Part shown: in pieces, positions 28,359 through 39,176 of the stretch | How the letters are laid out: each line of letters starts with the position of its first letter | Numbering within the stretch: the first letter of the stretch is position 1 | NCBI GenBank assembly: GCA_037145635.1 | Contig: JBBCXB010000001.1 | Span: 1,116,001 to 1,180,000 of the forward strand | Direction of reading: 5' to 3' | DNA length: 64,000 nt | Source of the DNA: JAATFS01 sp037145635 | GTDB lineage: Bacteria; Pseudomonadota; Gammaproteobacteria; Xanthomonadales; Xanthomonadaceae | Position numbers and translations under genes: made by a program | The notes under the pieces: generated by a model | The model's input: only the letters and a program-made list of their open reading frames with translations | Told to the model about the DNA's origin: nothing | Database searches by the model: none

Positions 28359-30320
28359 CTATGACGCGACTGCTATCGAAGCAACAAGGTCTGCCGGAGG
28401 CGCGGCGGCCTCGGTGGCATTCGGAGCAAGGGCTTGGGCGCAGACGCGGGTTCCCAGGACGCGAGGCACGTCGGTTGCCGGCAGCGTCGGCGAGACCTGC
28501 GCATGGCGGGGAAGGTAGAGGGTCACGGTGGAACCGGCTCCCCACCGCGAGGCGATCTGGACGTGGCCGCTGGACTGCTTGGCGAAGCCGTAGATCATCG
28601 ACAGCCCCAGGCCCGTGCCGCCGCCCAGTTGCTTGGTGGTGAAGAAGGGCTCGAACGCCCGCGCCAGGGTGGCATCGTCCATGCCGGTGCCCGTGTCGCT
28701 GACCTGCATCGTCACGTAGTCGCCTGCCGGCAGGTCCAGGGCGTCGGCGCGGACCCTGTCGATGACGCAGTTGCACGTCGCGATCGTCAGGCGACCACCG
28801 GACGGCATCGCGTCGCGCGCATTGATGCACAGGTTGATCAGTGCGCTCTCCAGCTGGGAAACGTCGACCCACGTCGCCCACGATTCCGACGCCAAGGCGC
28901 TCTCGACCCGCACGCCGGGTCCTACGGTGAGGCGGATGAGGTCCAGCATGCCACCGACGAGATCGTTGAGATTCGTGGCCTGGGGAACCAGTGTCTGTCG
29001 GCTGGCGAAGGCCAGCAGCCGGTGCGTCAGTGCGGCAGCGCTGCTGCAGGCCTGCTCGGCGATCGCGATGTAGCGGGGCAGGTCGTTGAATCGTCCCTGT
29101 TCGATACGCAGGCCCAGCATCTCCAGGGCGCTGGACGTGCTCGCCAGCAGGTTGTTGAAATCGTGCGCCAGGCCGCCTGTCAGCTGGCCGACGGCCTCCA
29201 TCTTCTGGGAGTGAAGCAGCGCCTCCTCGACCTGCATCAGGGCCTGGGTCCGGTCGAGCACCCGTTGCTCGAGGGTCTCGTTCAGTTCCCGAAGCTCGGT
29301 CAGCGCCCGGTCGCGCTCGGCCGAGAGCGCCCGGCGGTCCTCCACATCCAGCAAGATGCCGGGAAAGCGCAGCGGCTTTCCGTTTTCATCCAGATCGACC
29401 CGGCCATTCGCCTCGACCCAGTAGTAGTGGCCGTTGCGCCGCCGTACCCGGTATTGATGGGCGTAGCGTCCGCCCCGTTCAAACACCTCCTGGATGGCCT
29501 GGCACAGGCCCTCGCGGTCCTCGGGGTGAACCGTCTCGATGATTTGCTCGAAGGTCAGGCCGGTCAGGCCAAAACTCGGATTCAGGCCGAAATGGTGCGC
29601 GAAGGCGTTGTCGACCATGAACTCGTTGCTGGGGACGTCCCAGTTCCACGTGCCGATGATCGCGCCCGCCGCCAGGGCCAACTGCACCCGCTCGGCGTTG
29701 CGTAGCGCATTGGTCTCGTTCTCGATCGCACGGTCGCGCTCGGCGGTGCGCGTATGCACTTCCTCGCGCAGGCCGACGTTGCTGCTCTGCAGCTGATGGT
29801 GGCGGATGTCCCGTTCGAGATCGGCGGCGACTTGGGCCGTCGTTTCGATGGCCATGTTGAACAGGCCCAGCACGGTGCCGTCCTCGCCCTTGATCGGCGA
29901 CGCGGTGGCGTTCCAGTAGGTCGCCTGGTAATAGCCATTGCGGAACATGGGAAGTTCTATGACGCCCTGTCCGAAGCCTTCGCCGGTGGCCATGACCCGC
30001 AGGAAATCGTCCGACACGGGCGCCCAGGTCTCGCCCCACACCTCGGCCACCGGCTGTCCCAGGGCGCCGGGGTGCCGGTCGGCCAGGGAGCGCTTGTAGA
30101 CGTCGTTGTAGAACAGCCTCAGTTCCGGCCCCCAGAGCACCGCGCAAAGCAGGGTGGAATTGAGCATGATCGAGAGCGAGGTGCGAAACGACTGAGGCCA
30201 GGTCTCCGGCGGCCCCATGGGCGTGGCGGCCCAGTCGTGGGCGCGCATCAGCGCACCCATTTCTCCGCCGCCGGAGAGGAAGTCGAGACTTCCCGGCTCA
30301 TTGCTGGATTTTGAATTCAC
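28359..30320 (-). CDS. PAS-domain sensor histidine kinase
   Basis: 653 aa, no transmembrane segment, so probably a cytosolic sensor. A PAS/GAF-like domain at ~25-160 (the WAATPMGPPETWPQSFRTSLS start is characteristic) is followed by a coiled coil (~165-215) and a PAS domain with PAC (~215-330). The HisKA region has the phosphoacceptor His386 in GGLAHDFNNLLAS, and the ATPase domain has NxxxNA (NLCINARDAM), DTGTGM and GTGLGLSM. Close relatives continue after LYLPRH into a receiver domain. Here the last ~45 residues look like non-homologous run-on that coincides with the island edge. A response regulator lies upstream. Confidence 0.88.
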   Translation of the reverse strand: MNSKSSNEPGSLDFLSGGGEMGALMRAHDWAATPMGPPETWPQSFRTSLSIMLNSTLLCAVLWGPELRLFYNDVYKRSLADRHPGALGQPVAEVWGETWAPVSDDFLRVMATGEGFGQGVIELPMFRNGYYQATYWNATASPIKGEDGTVLGLFNMAIETTAQVAADLERDIRHHQLQSSNVGLREEVHTRTAERDRAIENETNALRNAERVQLALAAGAIIGTWNWDVPSNEFMVDNAFAHHFGLNPSFGLTGLTFEQIIETVHPEDREGLCQAIQEVFERGGRYAHQYRVRRRNGHYYWVEANGRVDLDENGKPLRFPGILLDVEDRRALSAERDRALTELRELNETLEQRVLDRTQALMQVEEALLHSQKMEAVGQLTGGLAHDFNNLLASTSSALEMLGLRIEQGRFNDLPRYIAIAEQACSSAAALTHRLLAFASRQTLVPQATNLNDLVGGMLDLIRLTVGPGVRVESALASESWATWVDVSQLESALINLCINARDAMPSGGRLTIATCNCVIDRVRADALDLPAGDYVTMQVSDTGTGMDDATLARAFEPFFTTKQLGGGTGLGLSMIYGFAKQSSGHVQIASRWGAGSTVTLYLPRHAQVSPTLPATDVPRVLGTRVCAQALAPNATEAAAPPADLVASIAVAS

Positions 30321-30407
30321 GACTTGCGCGCCGACAGCTGCCCGAAGCGGCGATTTTGACAGGCGCTCGTGAGGGTGGCGTGCGCGACCGGTGTGCCGAC
30401 CGGGGCG

Positions 30408-30797
30408 TCAGGCTGAGGACGCGGGAATCGCCGCCCTGACCGCGGCCAGCAGTTCCTTCAGCGAAAAGGGCTTCGGCAGGATGTTCATCCGAGCCGCCAG
30501 GAAGTCGGCGCGGTCCATGGCCGCCCCGGCATACCCGGTGATCATGATGACCGGCAGGTTCGGAAAGAGCGCCCGCGCCCGGTCCACCAGGGCCCGGCCG
30601 TCCATTCCGGGCAAGCCGATGTCCGACAGCAGCAGGTCGAACCGCGTCGCGCTCTCCAGGTACGGGAGCGCCGATTCGGCGTCCGCGACGGCCACCATGC
30701 CGTAGCCGTGCTCGCTCAGGAACTCCCCGGCGAGTTCGCGGACGGCATCGTTGTCTTCCACCAGAAGGATGCGCTGTGGCTCCGGTTCGCTGCTCAC
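30408..30797 (-). CDS. Single-domain response regulator
   Basis: 129 aa, receiver domain only. Acidic pocket Glu14/Asp15 in VEDND, phosphoacceptor Asp59 in LLLSDIGLPGMDG, Thr in MITGYAG, and Lys109 in LPKPF. A GTG at 30797 is chosen; there is no good ribosome site, and the frame upstream to 31049 is not protein-like. It is transcribed toward the histidine kinase 87 bp downstream, its likely partner. Lacking an output domain, it may act as a phosphate shuttle or by protein contact. Confidence 0.88.
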   Translation of the reverse strand: MSSEPEPQRILLVEDNDAVRELAGEFLSEHGYGMVAVADAESALPYLESATRFDLLLSDIGLPGMDGRALVDRARALFPNLPVIMITGYAGAAMDRADFLAARMNILPKPFSLKELLAAVRAAIPASSA

Positions 30798-31151
30798 GTG
30801 ATGACCATCAGGGCTAGGCCGTTCATCGTAGCGAAAAAGGCGGCTGGGCGAATCCACCAGATGAACGGGCGGGCGCGGTCGTCGAGCGCGGTTCGTCCGG
30901 CCGGCTCCCGCGGGCATCCCGCATGACGCATGCCCAAGCACGAGGCTGGGCCCGCGACCTGGCCGGTGCGCTCGATCGCGCTCCAGCCTCCCGCACGCGG
31001 CGGGACAGGCGCGGCTCCGCAGAGCGCCCAGTCGTGGGCACGGCAGCATGGGCGCCGGACCGCGCGTTCAGGCCATCGAATCCAGGGGCGGCCCAGCCGG
31101 CCAGGTTGCAAGCGCGGCGGGGTGTCAGGGGCGCCCGGGATCAGGGCTCGG

Positions 31152-32312
31152 TCAGGCGCGATCCGCCGGCGCGAGGCACGGCGAAGCGAACAGGTCGCCG
31201 CGGTAGGCGCCCGCCGCGGTTCGGGTGGCCACGATCGTCCACACCGCCGCCAGCATCGCGACCAGCGCCACGCCCAGGTCCGCGAAGAACCCCAGGTGCA
31301 GGGCGCTGCCCAGTTTCAGGGTGGCGAGGGCGTACACGCCCAGCGGGAACGTGAAGCCCCACCAGCCCAGGTTGAAGGGCAGTCCGCGCCTGAGCTGGCG
31401 TGCGGTGACCAGCACGGCCAGGGCCATCCACCACAGACCCAGCCCCCAGAACAGCAGGCCGGCGATCGTGCCCAGGCCGGCGGCGGTCGTCCCGAGGCCG
31501 GACAGGCCATGTGCCGCGAAGATCGCCGGCGCCTCGCTGCCGAGCACCAGCATGCCCAGGGCCGCGGTGGCGATGGGGCCGAGGGCCAGCCAGGTCGATG
31601 CGGCCAGGGGGGCAGCCGGCAGCCGGTGCAGCGCCAGCCGCAGCAGCAGGATCCCCAGCAGGCTGAGCGCCACCGGCACCGAATAGGCCCAGAGCACGTA
31701 GCTGGTGACCAGCACGGTGAGCCCGGCGGTCGCGCCGGCCAGGTGCGGCGCCAGTAGGCCGCCGCTGGTGGCCGCCACTTCGGCGGCGACGATGGGCAGC
31801 AGCCACACGGCGGTCATCTGCTCGAGGCGGTGGCGCTGGCGGGTGAACATCAGCCACGGGATCGCCACCCCGCACGCCAGTGCCATCGCCACGTCCAGCC
31901 ACCACAGCGCCTCGGCCAGCGGCAGCACCGCCGCGGTGCCCCAGCGCGGCAGGCCGAAGCGCAGCAGGCCGTTGATGAGCGTGGCCAGCGCCATCGGCAA
32001 GGTGCCCAGGAACATCGACATCGTGGCGTGGCCGAAGATGCGCCGGGCCTCGTCGAAGAACAGCAGCCAGCGGGCCGCATACATCGCGCAGAAGGCCACG
32101 AACACGGCGCCGTTCGCCAGCCACAGCCATTCGCCCAGCAATGCGAGCTTCGGCGCGCTGCCGGGCCACTGGCCCAGGGCGAGCGCCAGGACGCCGGTGC
32201 CCATGACCGCGGCGAACCAGTTCGGCGTGAACTGGCGGACGGCGTCGCGAGGACCTGCCAGGGCCGCCAGGGGGCGGCTTGCGAACACGGCGGAGCGAGC
32301 AGGGGGGCTCAT
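31152..32312 (-). CDS. TDT-family transporter (SLAC1/TehA-like)
   Basis: 386 aa with about ten hydrophobic helices, the tellurite-resistance/dicarboxylate transporter fold. FTPNWFAAVMGTGVLALAL at the first helix and FNLGWWGFTFPLGVYALAT near the end are the conserved half-repeat signatures; the second is very typical for sulfite- and C4-dicarboxylate exporters of this family. The start at 32312 precedes the first helix. It is divergent from a LysR regulator at 32425, which probably controls it. Substrate (sulfite, malate or another anion) is not decided by the sequence. Confidence 0.85.
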   Translation of the reverse strand: MSPPARSAVFASRPLAALAGPRDAVRQFTPNWFAAVMGTGVLALALGQWPGSAPKLALLGEWLWLANGAVFVAFCAMYAARWLLFFDEARRIFGHATMSMFLGTLPMALATLINGLLRFGLPRWGTAAVLPLAEALWWLDVAMALACGVAIPWLMFTRQRHRLEQMTAVWLLPIVAAEVAATSGGLLAPHLAGATAGLTVLVTSYVLWAYSVPVALSLLGILLLRLALHRLPAAPLAASTWLALGPIATAALGMLVLGSEAPAIFAAHGLSGLGTTAAGLGTIAGLLFWGLGLWWMALAVLVTARQLRRGLPFNLGWWGFTFPLGVYALATLKLGSALHLGFFADLGVALVAMLAAVWTIVATRTAAGAYRGDLFASPCLAPADRA

Positions 32313-32424
32313 GGTGAGGGAGTGGCCGGAGGCCCGGAGACGTGGAGGCGTGCAGTCTAGGGCGCGCCGACCCATCGAGATAACGGGTAATATTTCTAGG
32401 AATAATCTATTTTTCAGGTAAGCG
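32313..32424. promoter_or_regulatory. Divergent promoter region, TDT transporter / LysR
   Basis: 112 bp between the two starts. The AT-rich part contains an imperfect palindrome around TATTTCTAGGAATA (two mismatches between arms), inside a T-N11-A-type arrangement expected for a LysR operator. Confidence 0.4.
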
Positions 32425-33324
32425 ATGCGGCTCACCCTCCGCCAGCTGCAGATCTTCTGCGCCATCGCCGAGCACGGCAGCACCACCCGTGCGGCGGCGG
32501 CCGTGGCGCTTTCGCAATCCGCCGTCAGTGCCGCGCTGCACGAACTGGAGGAGGTGCTCGATACGCGCCTGTTCGACCGCGTGGGGCGGGGCGTGCTGCT
32601 CAACGACAACGGCCGCGCCCTGCTGCCGCAGGCCAGGCGGATGCTGGAACAGGCGCAGCAGGTCGAGGCCGGTTTCCGGTCAGGCGGCGCCGGGATGGCC
32701 ACCCGGCTGCGGGTGGGATGCAGCACCACGGTGGGCAACTACCTGATGCCGCGCATCCTGGCGGAACTGCACGGTTCGGCGCCGCGGCTGCGGGTGGATG
32801 TCGACCTGGCCAACAGTGCCGCGATCGCGCACAAGGTGGCCGGCTTCGACCTCGACATGGGATTGATCGAAGGTCCCTGCCACCTGCCGGAACTGCAGGC
32901 CGAGCCCTGGCTGCGGGACGAGTTGGTGATCGTCGCCGGGCGTCAGCACCCGTTGGCGCGCAAGCGCAAGCCGACGGTGGACGATCTGCGCGACGCCGGC
33001 TGGCTGTTGCGCGAGCCGGGATCGGGGACGCGCGAGGAGGTCGAACGGCTGCTGCTGGGGCACCTGCACGCATTGCCCGATACACGCGAGATCGGCAGTT
33101 CCGAGGCGATCAAGCACCTGCTGGCGCAGGGCATCGGCGTCAGCTGCCTGTCGCGCTGGGTGGTCGCGGACCTGCTCGCCACGCGGCAGCTCAAGGTGCT
33201 GGCCGACGTGCTGCCGCCCCTCGACCGGCGCCTGTTCCTGATACGCCATCGCGACAAGTTCGTTTCGCCGAGCCTGGCGCGATTCTGGGATGCGTGCCAC
33301 CGCTTTCCCGGCAAGGCAGGTTGA
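32425..33324 (+). CDS. LysR-family transcriptional regulator (CysB/CbbR-like)
   Basis: 299 aa. The winged-helix domain is MRLTLRQLQIFCAIAEHGSTTRAAAAVALSQSAVSAALHELE with a canonical recognition helix. The effector-binding domain begins near residue 90 (RLRVGCSTTVGNYLMP), a start shared with the YeiE/CysB-like branch linked to sulfur metabolism. Divergent from a TDT exporter, it most likely autoregulates and activates that gene. The sulfite link is inference from both families. Confidence 0.9.
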   Translation: MRLTLRQLQIFCAIAEHGSTTRAAAAVALSQSAVSAALHELEEVLDTRLFDRVGRGVLLNDNGRALLPQARRMLEQAQQVEAGFRSGGAGMATRLRVGCSTTVGNYLMPRILAELHGSAPRLRVDVDLANSAAIAHKVAGFDLDMGLIEGPCHLPELQAEPWLRDELVIVAGRQHPLARKRKPTVDDLRDAGWLLREPGSGTREEVERLLLGHLHALPDTREIGSSEAIKHLLAQGIGVSCLSRWVVADLLATRQLKVLADVLPPLDRRLFLIRHRDKFVSPSLARFWDACHRFPGKAG

Positions 33325-33495
33325 GCGGCCGTGGACGCAGGGGGCGATGCCGGCATCGCCAGGGCGCCGTGGCTCCCGCCATCGTGGCTGATGCCGCGCC
33401 GGGCCCAGCTCGCGCTGCTGCCGGGCAAGAAGGCACGCGCGAAGGCTGGCCCCGGTCCTGCCGGAGCCATCCTTCAGGGGGAGGGGGGCGGGGAC
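33325..33495. other. Short spacer between convergent genes
   Basis: 171 bp between the convergent LysR and nuclease genes. No clear hairpin with a T-run was identified. Confidence 0.4.
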
Positions 33496-34236
33496 TCAGC
33501 TGAGGTCGCAGCCGCTCGGCAGCGGCCAGGTGGTGCTGGGCAGCATGTTCTTCACCGCCGTGGTCGCGTTGATCGCGACATTGGAGGCGCCGAGCAGTTC
33601 CTCGAGGTCGGCGATGGAGACGATGTAGCTGTCGAGTCCGCCCAGCCCGGTTTCGTTGGGAATGATCCAGCTGATGGCCTTCGTCGCTCCGGTGCCGGGA
33701 TCGGTGGTGATGATGGTCTTCCAGAAGAACTCGGGCGTCGGGATGCCATGGCTGGACAGGAAGTAGTCGTTCGACGCGTCGCCGTAGACCACGCCGCCGT
33801 AGACCTCGACCGGCTTGATGTCGCGGTAGCACTCGGCGACGTTCTCGGCCTGCACCCAGATGCCCTGATTGAAGCCCGACACCTGCGGCACGATGTTGGT
33901 CATCAGGTTGGCGCGGCGGATGTAGGTGGCGTTGTAGTCCATGTGGTTGGACGTGACCAGGTGGCCGCGGTCGTAGCCCGAGCGCACGCTGGCGTAGGAC
34001 GCGGTCTTGGTCTGTCCGGCGCAGCCGCTGGGCAGGTCGGTGTCCAGGTAGAAGCTGGAGGGGCGGGCGGCCGAGCCGGTGTCGGCGGTCAACGTGTACG
34101 CGTAGCGCAGGGCGGTGTGCTGGGTACAGTCGTAGGTGAGCACGAAGCCCCCTTTGTCGAGCGTCACGATCTGGGCCTGGGCGCCCGCGCTGAAGGTGGT
34201 GAGGAGGAATACGGCGAGGAAGATTCCGAATCGCAT
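33496..34236 (-). CDS. Secreted DNA/RNA non-specific endonuclease
   Basis: 246 aa. A signal peptide (RFGIFLAVFLLTTFSAGAQA) directs export. The catalytic beta-beta-alpha-metal motif is SGYDRGHLVTSNHMDYNA, with the DRGH signature of the NUC1/Serratia-nuclease family, followed by ANLMTNIVPQVSGFNQGIW, where the Asn residues bind Mg2+. Cysteines at YDCT, SGCA, ECYR and SGCD suggest disulfides. Likely role: degradation of extracellular nucleic acid for nutrients or against neutrophil/neighbour DNA traps. It stands alone. Confidence 0.93.
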   Translation of the reverse strand: MRFGIFLAVFLLTTFSAGAQAQIVTLDKGGFVLTYDCTQHTALRYAYTLTADTGSAARPSSFYLDTDLPSGCAGQTKTASYASVRSGYDRGHLVTSNHMDYNATYIRRANLMTNIVPQVSGFNQGIWVQAENVAECYRDIKPVEVYGGVVYGDASNDYFLSSHGIPTPEFFWKTIITTDPGTGATKAISWIIPNETGLGGLDSYIVSIADLEELLGASNVAINATTAVKNMLPSTTWPLPSGCDLS

Positions 34237-35022
34237 AGCGGCACATCTCCATGGGTGGTTTTTTCAGGGCGCACGAAGCCAGCGCCAGGCACCGGAACGT
34301 TTCCGATGACCTGCCGAGCGGTGTGCGGGATTGCTGAGGTGGAACGGACAGCCGACTGCAGCCCGGTTGGGGCGGATATTGCGGTGGAAGGCGAAGCCGC
34401 GCCCCTATTGCCACGATGTGGCACGCGGTAGCGCACGATAGCCGCTGCGGGCAGGGTCAGGTCAACGACCAGTCGAGCAAGCTGTGACCCAGTGCGCGTC
34501 GTGGTGTTCTGTCAATCCAGCGCCATCGAAATGCAATGTCGAGGCGGTGTGCGCGATGTCGCGCGTGGAGCGGACAGTGCAGGCGAGCACGCCGCTCGCG
34601 TCATCGCGGTCGATGTGCGCACGCCCGGTCGCGCCTCGGGCGGACATCCACGACGCCGCCATGAGGCTCCGAAAGTGAGCGGGCTGCGACGTGTTGCGGC
34701 GCAGACGCAGGACGCTCACCGCCAGCGGCGAAGCGTCTTCGGGTTGCAGTGGATTCTGGCGCAGGCCACGCAGGCCACGCGGGCTTTGCGGCGAGGAGCG
34801 GAACGGATTCGTTCGTGCGCCCGAAGGCAGCGCGCCGGGGCAGTCACCGGCTGGAAGGCTGGAAGTGTCAGGGCCGGCCTGGCCGGATGCCTGGCTGGCC
34901 CAGGGCTGGATACTTCGATGCGCGGATCCGGCGGATACCGTGTTGCCGCATGCGGGCCTTGCTGGATTGCAGGCGGTGGCGCCCGGCCACCAGACGACGG
35001 CCGGGCGCGATGCGGCCGGAGG
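34237..35022. other. 786-bp GC-rich stretch without a supported gene
   Basis: Long open frames on both strands have no ribosome site or recognisable domain. One + frame is rich in Arg/Ala and reads like the run-on ORFs commonly over-called in Lysobacter-type genomes (GRASGGHPRRRHEAPKVSGL). The stretch may hold a dispersed intergenic element. It precedes (downstream of) glgX and follows the nuclease promoter. Confidence 0.35.
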
Positions 35023-37155
<2,133 letters not shown>

Positions 37156-37331
37156 CGGGGAGGGCTCGGTGTGCCGGCGTGCCGGCAGGAAAAGGAGCGC
37201 AAGGATTGACGTGTACCCTGTGCAAGACGCGTCACGACACCCGGAGGAAGACGTGAACGCCTGCGGCGCGCGCATCCGCATGCAGCGGGTGCGCCGCGTT
37301 CCGGCGCCGGGTCCGCCCCGATCCCGGGCGA

Positions 37332-38033
37332 TCAGTGCGGCAGGTCGAACAGCAGCACTTCGGCGTCGCGCCCGTCGGCCAGCACGACCTCGGCCTCGTC
37401 GGTGAGCTGCAGCGCATCGCCCGCACGCAGGGGCTGGCCGTTGACCACCACCTCGCCGCGCGCCACCTGCACGTAGGCGCCACGCCCGGTTGCGAGCGGA
37501 TGGGCCAGCCGGTCCTGGCCGTCGAGCACGCTGGCGTACAGGCGCGCATCCTGGCGGAGGTCGAGCGCGCCGTCGCTGCCGCCGGGGGCCGCGATCAGGC
37601 ACCACCGGCCGCGCTTGTCGGCCACCGAGAAATGCTTCTCGGCATAACGCGGCGGCGCGCCGCCGCGATCGGGCAGCAGCCAGATCTGCAGGAAATGCAC
37701 CGGCTCGGTCGGTGAGGGGTTGAACTCGCTGTGGGTGACGCCGCGGCCCGCGCTCATGCATTGCACATCGCCGTAGCGCAGCACCGAGCCGCTGCCCATG
37801 CTGTCCTTGTGCTCGAGTGCGCCCTCGAGCACGTAGGAGATGATCTCCATGTCGCGATGGCTGTGGGTGCCGAAGCCCTGGCCGGCCTGCACGCGGTCGT
37901 CGTTGATCACGCGCAGCGGCCCGACGCCCATGTAGCGCGGGTCGTGGTAGTGGCCGAACGAGAACGTGTGGTGCGAAGACAGCCAGCCGTGTTCGGCGTG
38001 GCCGCGGCTTTCGCGGGTGCGCAGCTGCAGCAT
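37332..38033 (-). CDS. Pirin-family protein (quercetinase-like bicupin)
   Basis: 233 aa. The start at 38033 follows GAGGAACC and begins LQLRTRESRGHAEHGWL. The N-terminal cupin has the metal-binding pattern HYHDPR...GTHSHRDMEIISYVLEG with His residues and Glu, and VQCMSAGRGVTHSE-like sequence; the second cupin lacks the metal ligands. YhhW-type pirins can act as quercetin 2,3-dioxygenases, though physiological roles are uncertain. Divergent from a LysR gene at 38174 that probably regulates it. Confidence 0.92.
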   Translation of the reverse strand: MLQLRTRESRGHAEHGWLSSHHTFSFGHYHDPRYMGVGPLRVINDDRVQAGQGFGTHSHRDMEIISYVLEGALEHKDSMGSGSVLRYGDVQCMSAGRGVTHSEFNPSPTEPVHFLQIWLLPDRGGAPPRYAEKHFSVADKRGRWCLIAAPGGSDGALDLRQDARLYASVLDGQDRLAHPLATGRGAYVQVARGEVVVNGQPLRAGDALQLTDEAEVVLADGRDAEVLLFDLPH

Positions 38034-38173
38034 GGGAGGTTCCTCGTGCGAATGGTTCGATGGTGGAGGATCGCGGGCTTGCGCGCCGGGATCTGCGGTG
38101 AAACGCAGTCTGCCGCGCTTGCTGCACGGAGCAAAGCGAGTAGATTCGGTCGTCATCATCGAGAAATTCGAAC

Positions 38174-39142
38174 ATGAAGCTCAGCCTGGACGCGCTGCGG
38201 ATCCTGGACGCGATCGATCGCCGCGGTTCCTTCGCCGGCGCCGCCCAGGTGCTGTTCAAGGTGCCCTCCACGATCTCCTACACGGTCGCCAAGCTCGAGC
38301 AGGACCTGGGCGTGGCGCTGTTCGTGCGCGCCGGTCCGCGGGTGACGCCGACCGAGGCCGGCCGCGCGCTGCTGCGCGAGGGCCGCCAGCTGCTGCGCGC
38401 CGCCGAGGAACTGGAGGTGCGGGTGCGCCGGGTGGCCTCGGGCTGGGAAGCGGAGTTCGCGCTGGGACTGGACGCGCTGCTGCCGCCGGCGCTGCTGGAC
38501 GCCGACATCGCGCGCTTCTACGACATCGCCGACAGCACCCGGCTGCGGCTGGTGGGCGAGTCGTTGTCCGGCACCTGGGAAGCGTTGCTGGATCGCCGCG
38601 CGGACCTGCTGCTGGGCGCGGCGGGCGAGGGCCCGGGGGGCGGCGGCTATGTCGCCGAGGCGCTGGGCACGGTCGGCTTCGTGTTCGCGGTGGCGCCGAC
38701 GCACCCGCTGGCCGCGCGCACGCGGGTAGGGGCGGCCGACCTGGTCGGGCATCGCGCGATCGCGGTGGCCGATTCGGCGCGCCGGCTGCTGCCGCGCACG
38801 GTGGGCCTGCTGTCGGCGCAGGACGTGCTGACGGTGCCGGACCTGCACAGCAAGTACCTGCTGCAGCTGGCCGGCCTCGGCTACGGTTTCCTGCCCGAGC
38901 CGTACGCGCGCGGCGCACTCGCCGAGGGCAGCCTGGTCGCGCTGGAGGTCGACAGCCGCAAGCCGGACGAGACCTTCTGGCTGGCGTGGCGCCCGGACGA
39001 GGAGGGCGAGGCGCTGGCGTGGTGGCGGCGCGCGGCGCGGCGCGAGGGCCTGTTCGCGCAGTGGTGCGAGCGGATCGCCGCAACGTACCGTTCCGGGGAG
39101 AGCCTGCTGCGGACGCGGGAGGACGTGGCGCAGGGCGGATAA
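38174..39142 (+). CDS. LysR-family regulator divergent from pirin
   Basis: 322 aa. The helix-turn-helix region is LSLDALRILDAIDRRGSFAGAAQVLFKVPSTISYTVAKLE; VPSTISYTV is typical of the regulators paired with pirin genes. The effector domain starts near residue 90. The 140-bp intergenic region with the pirin gene should hold the shared operator. The C-terminus is followed by a DedA gene 34 bp downstream on the same strand. Confidence 0.9.
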   Translation: MKLSLDALRILDAIDRRGSFAGAAQVLFKVPSTISYTVAKLEQDLGVALFVRAGPRVTPTEAGRALLREGRQLLRAAEELEVRVRRVASGWEAEFALGLDALLPPALLDADIARFYDIADSTRLRLVGESLSGTWEALLDRRADLLLGAAGEGPGGGGYVAEALGTVGFVFAVAPTHPLAARTRVGAADLVGHRAIAVADSARRLLPRTVGLLSAQDVLTVPDLHSKYLLQLAGLGYGFLPEPYARGALAEGSLVALEVDSRKPDETFWLAWRPDEEGEALAWWRRAARREGLFAQWCERIAATYRSGESLLRTREDVAQGG

Positions 39143-39176
39143 TGGCGGCCTTCCGTCGGGCCATGGGAATCGCGGC

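Noticed and set aside
28205..28642. 145-codon + frame across the island edge
   Set aside because: Its second half is antisense to the kinase, and the Arg-rich product looks like a shadow.
15245..31000. Search for an attR copy of the tRNA-Ser 3' end
   Set aside because: No stretch matching the T arm and acceptor end of the tRNA was seen by eye; only short GGTTCGATTCC-type words that are not extended.
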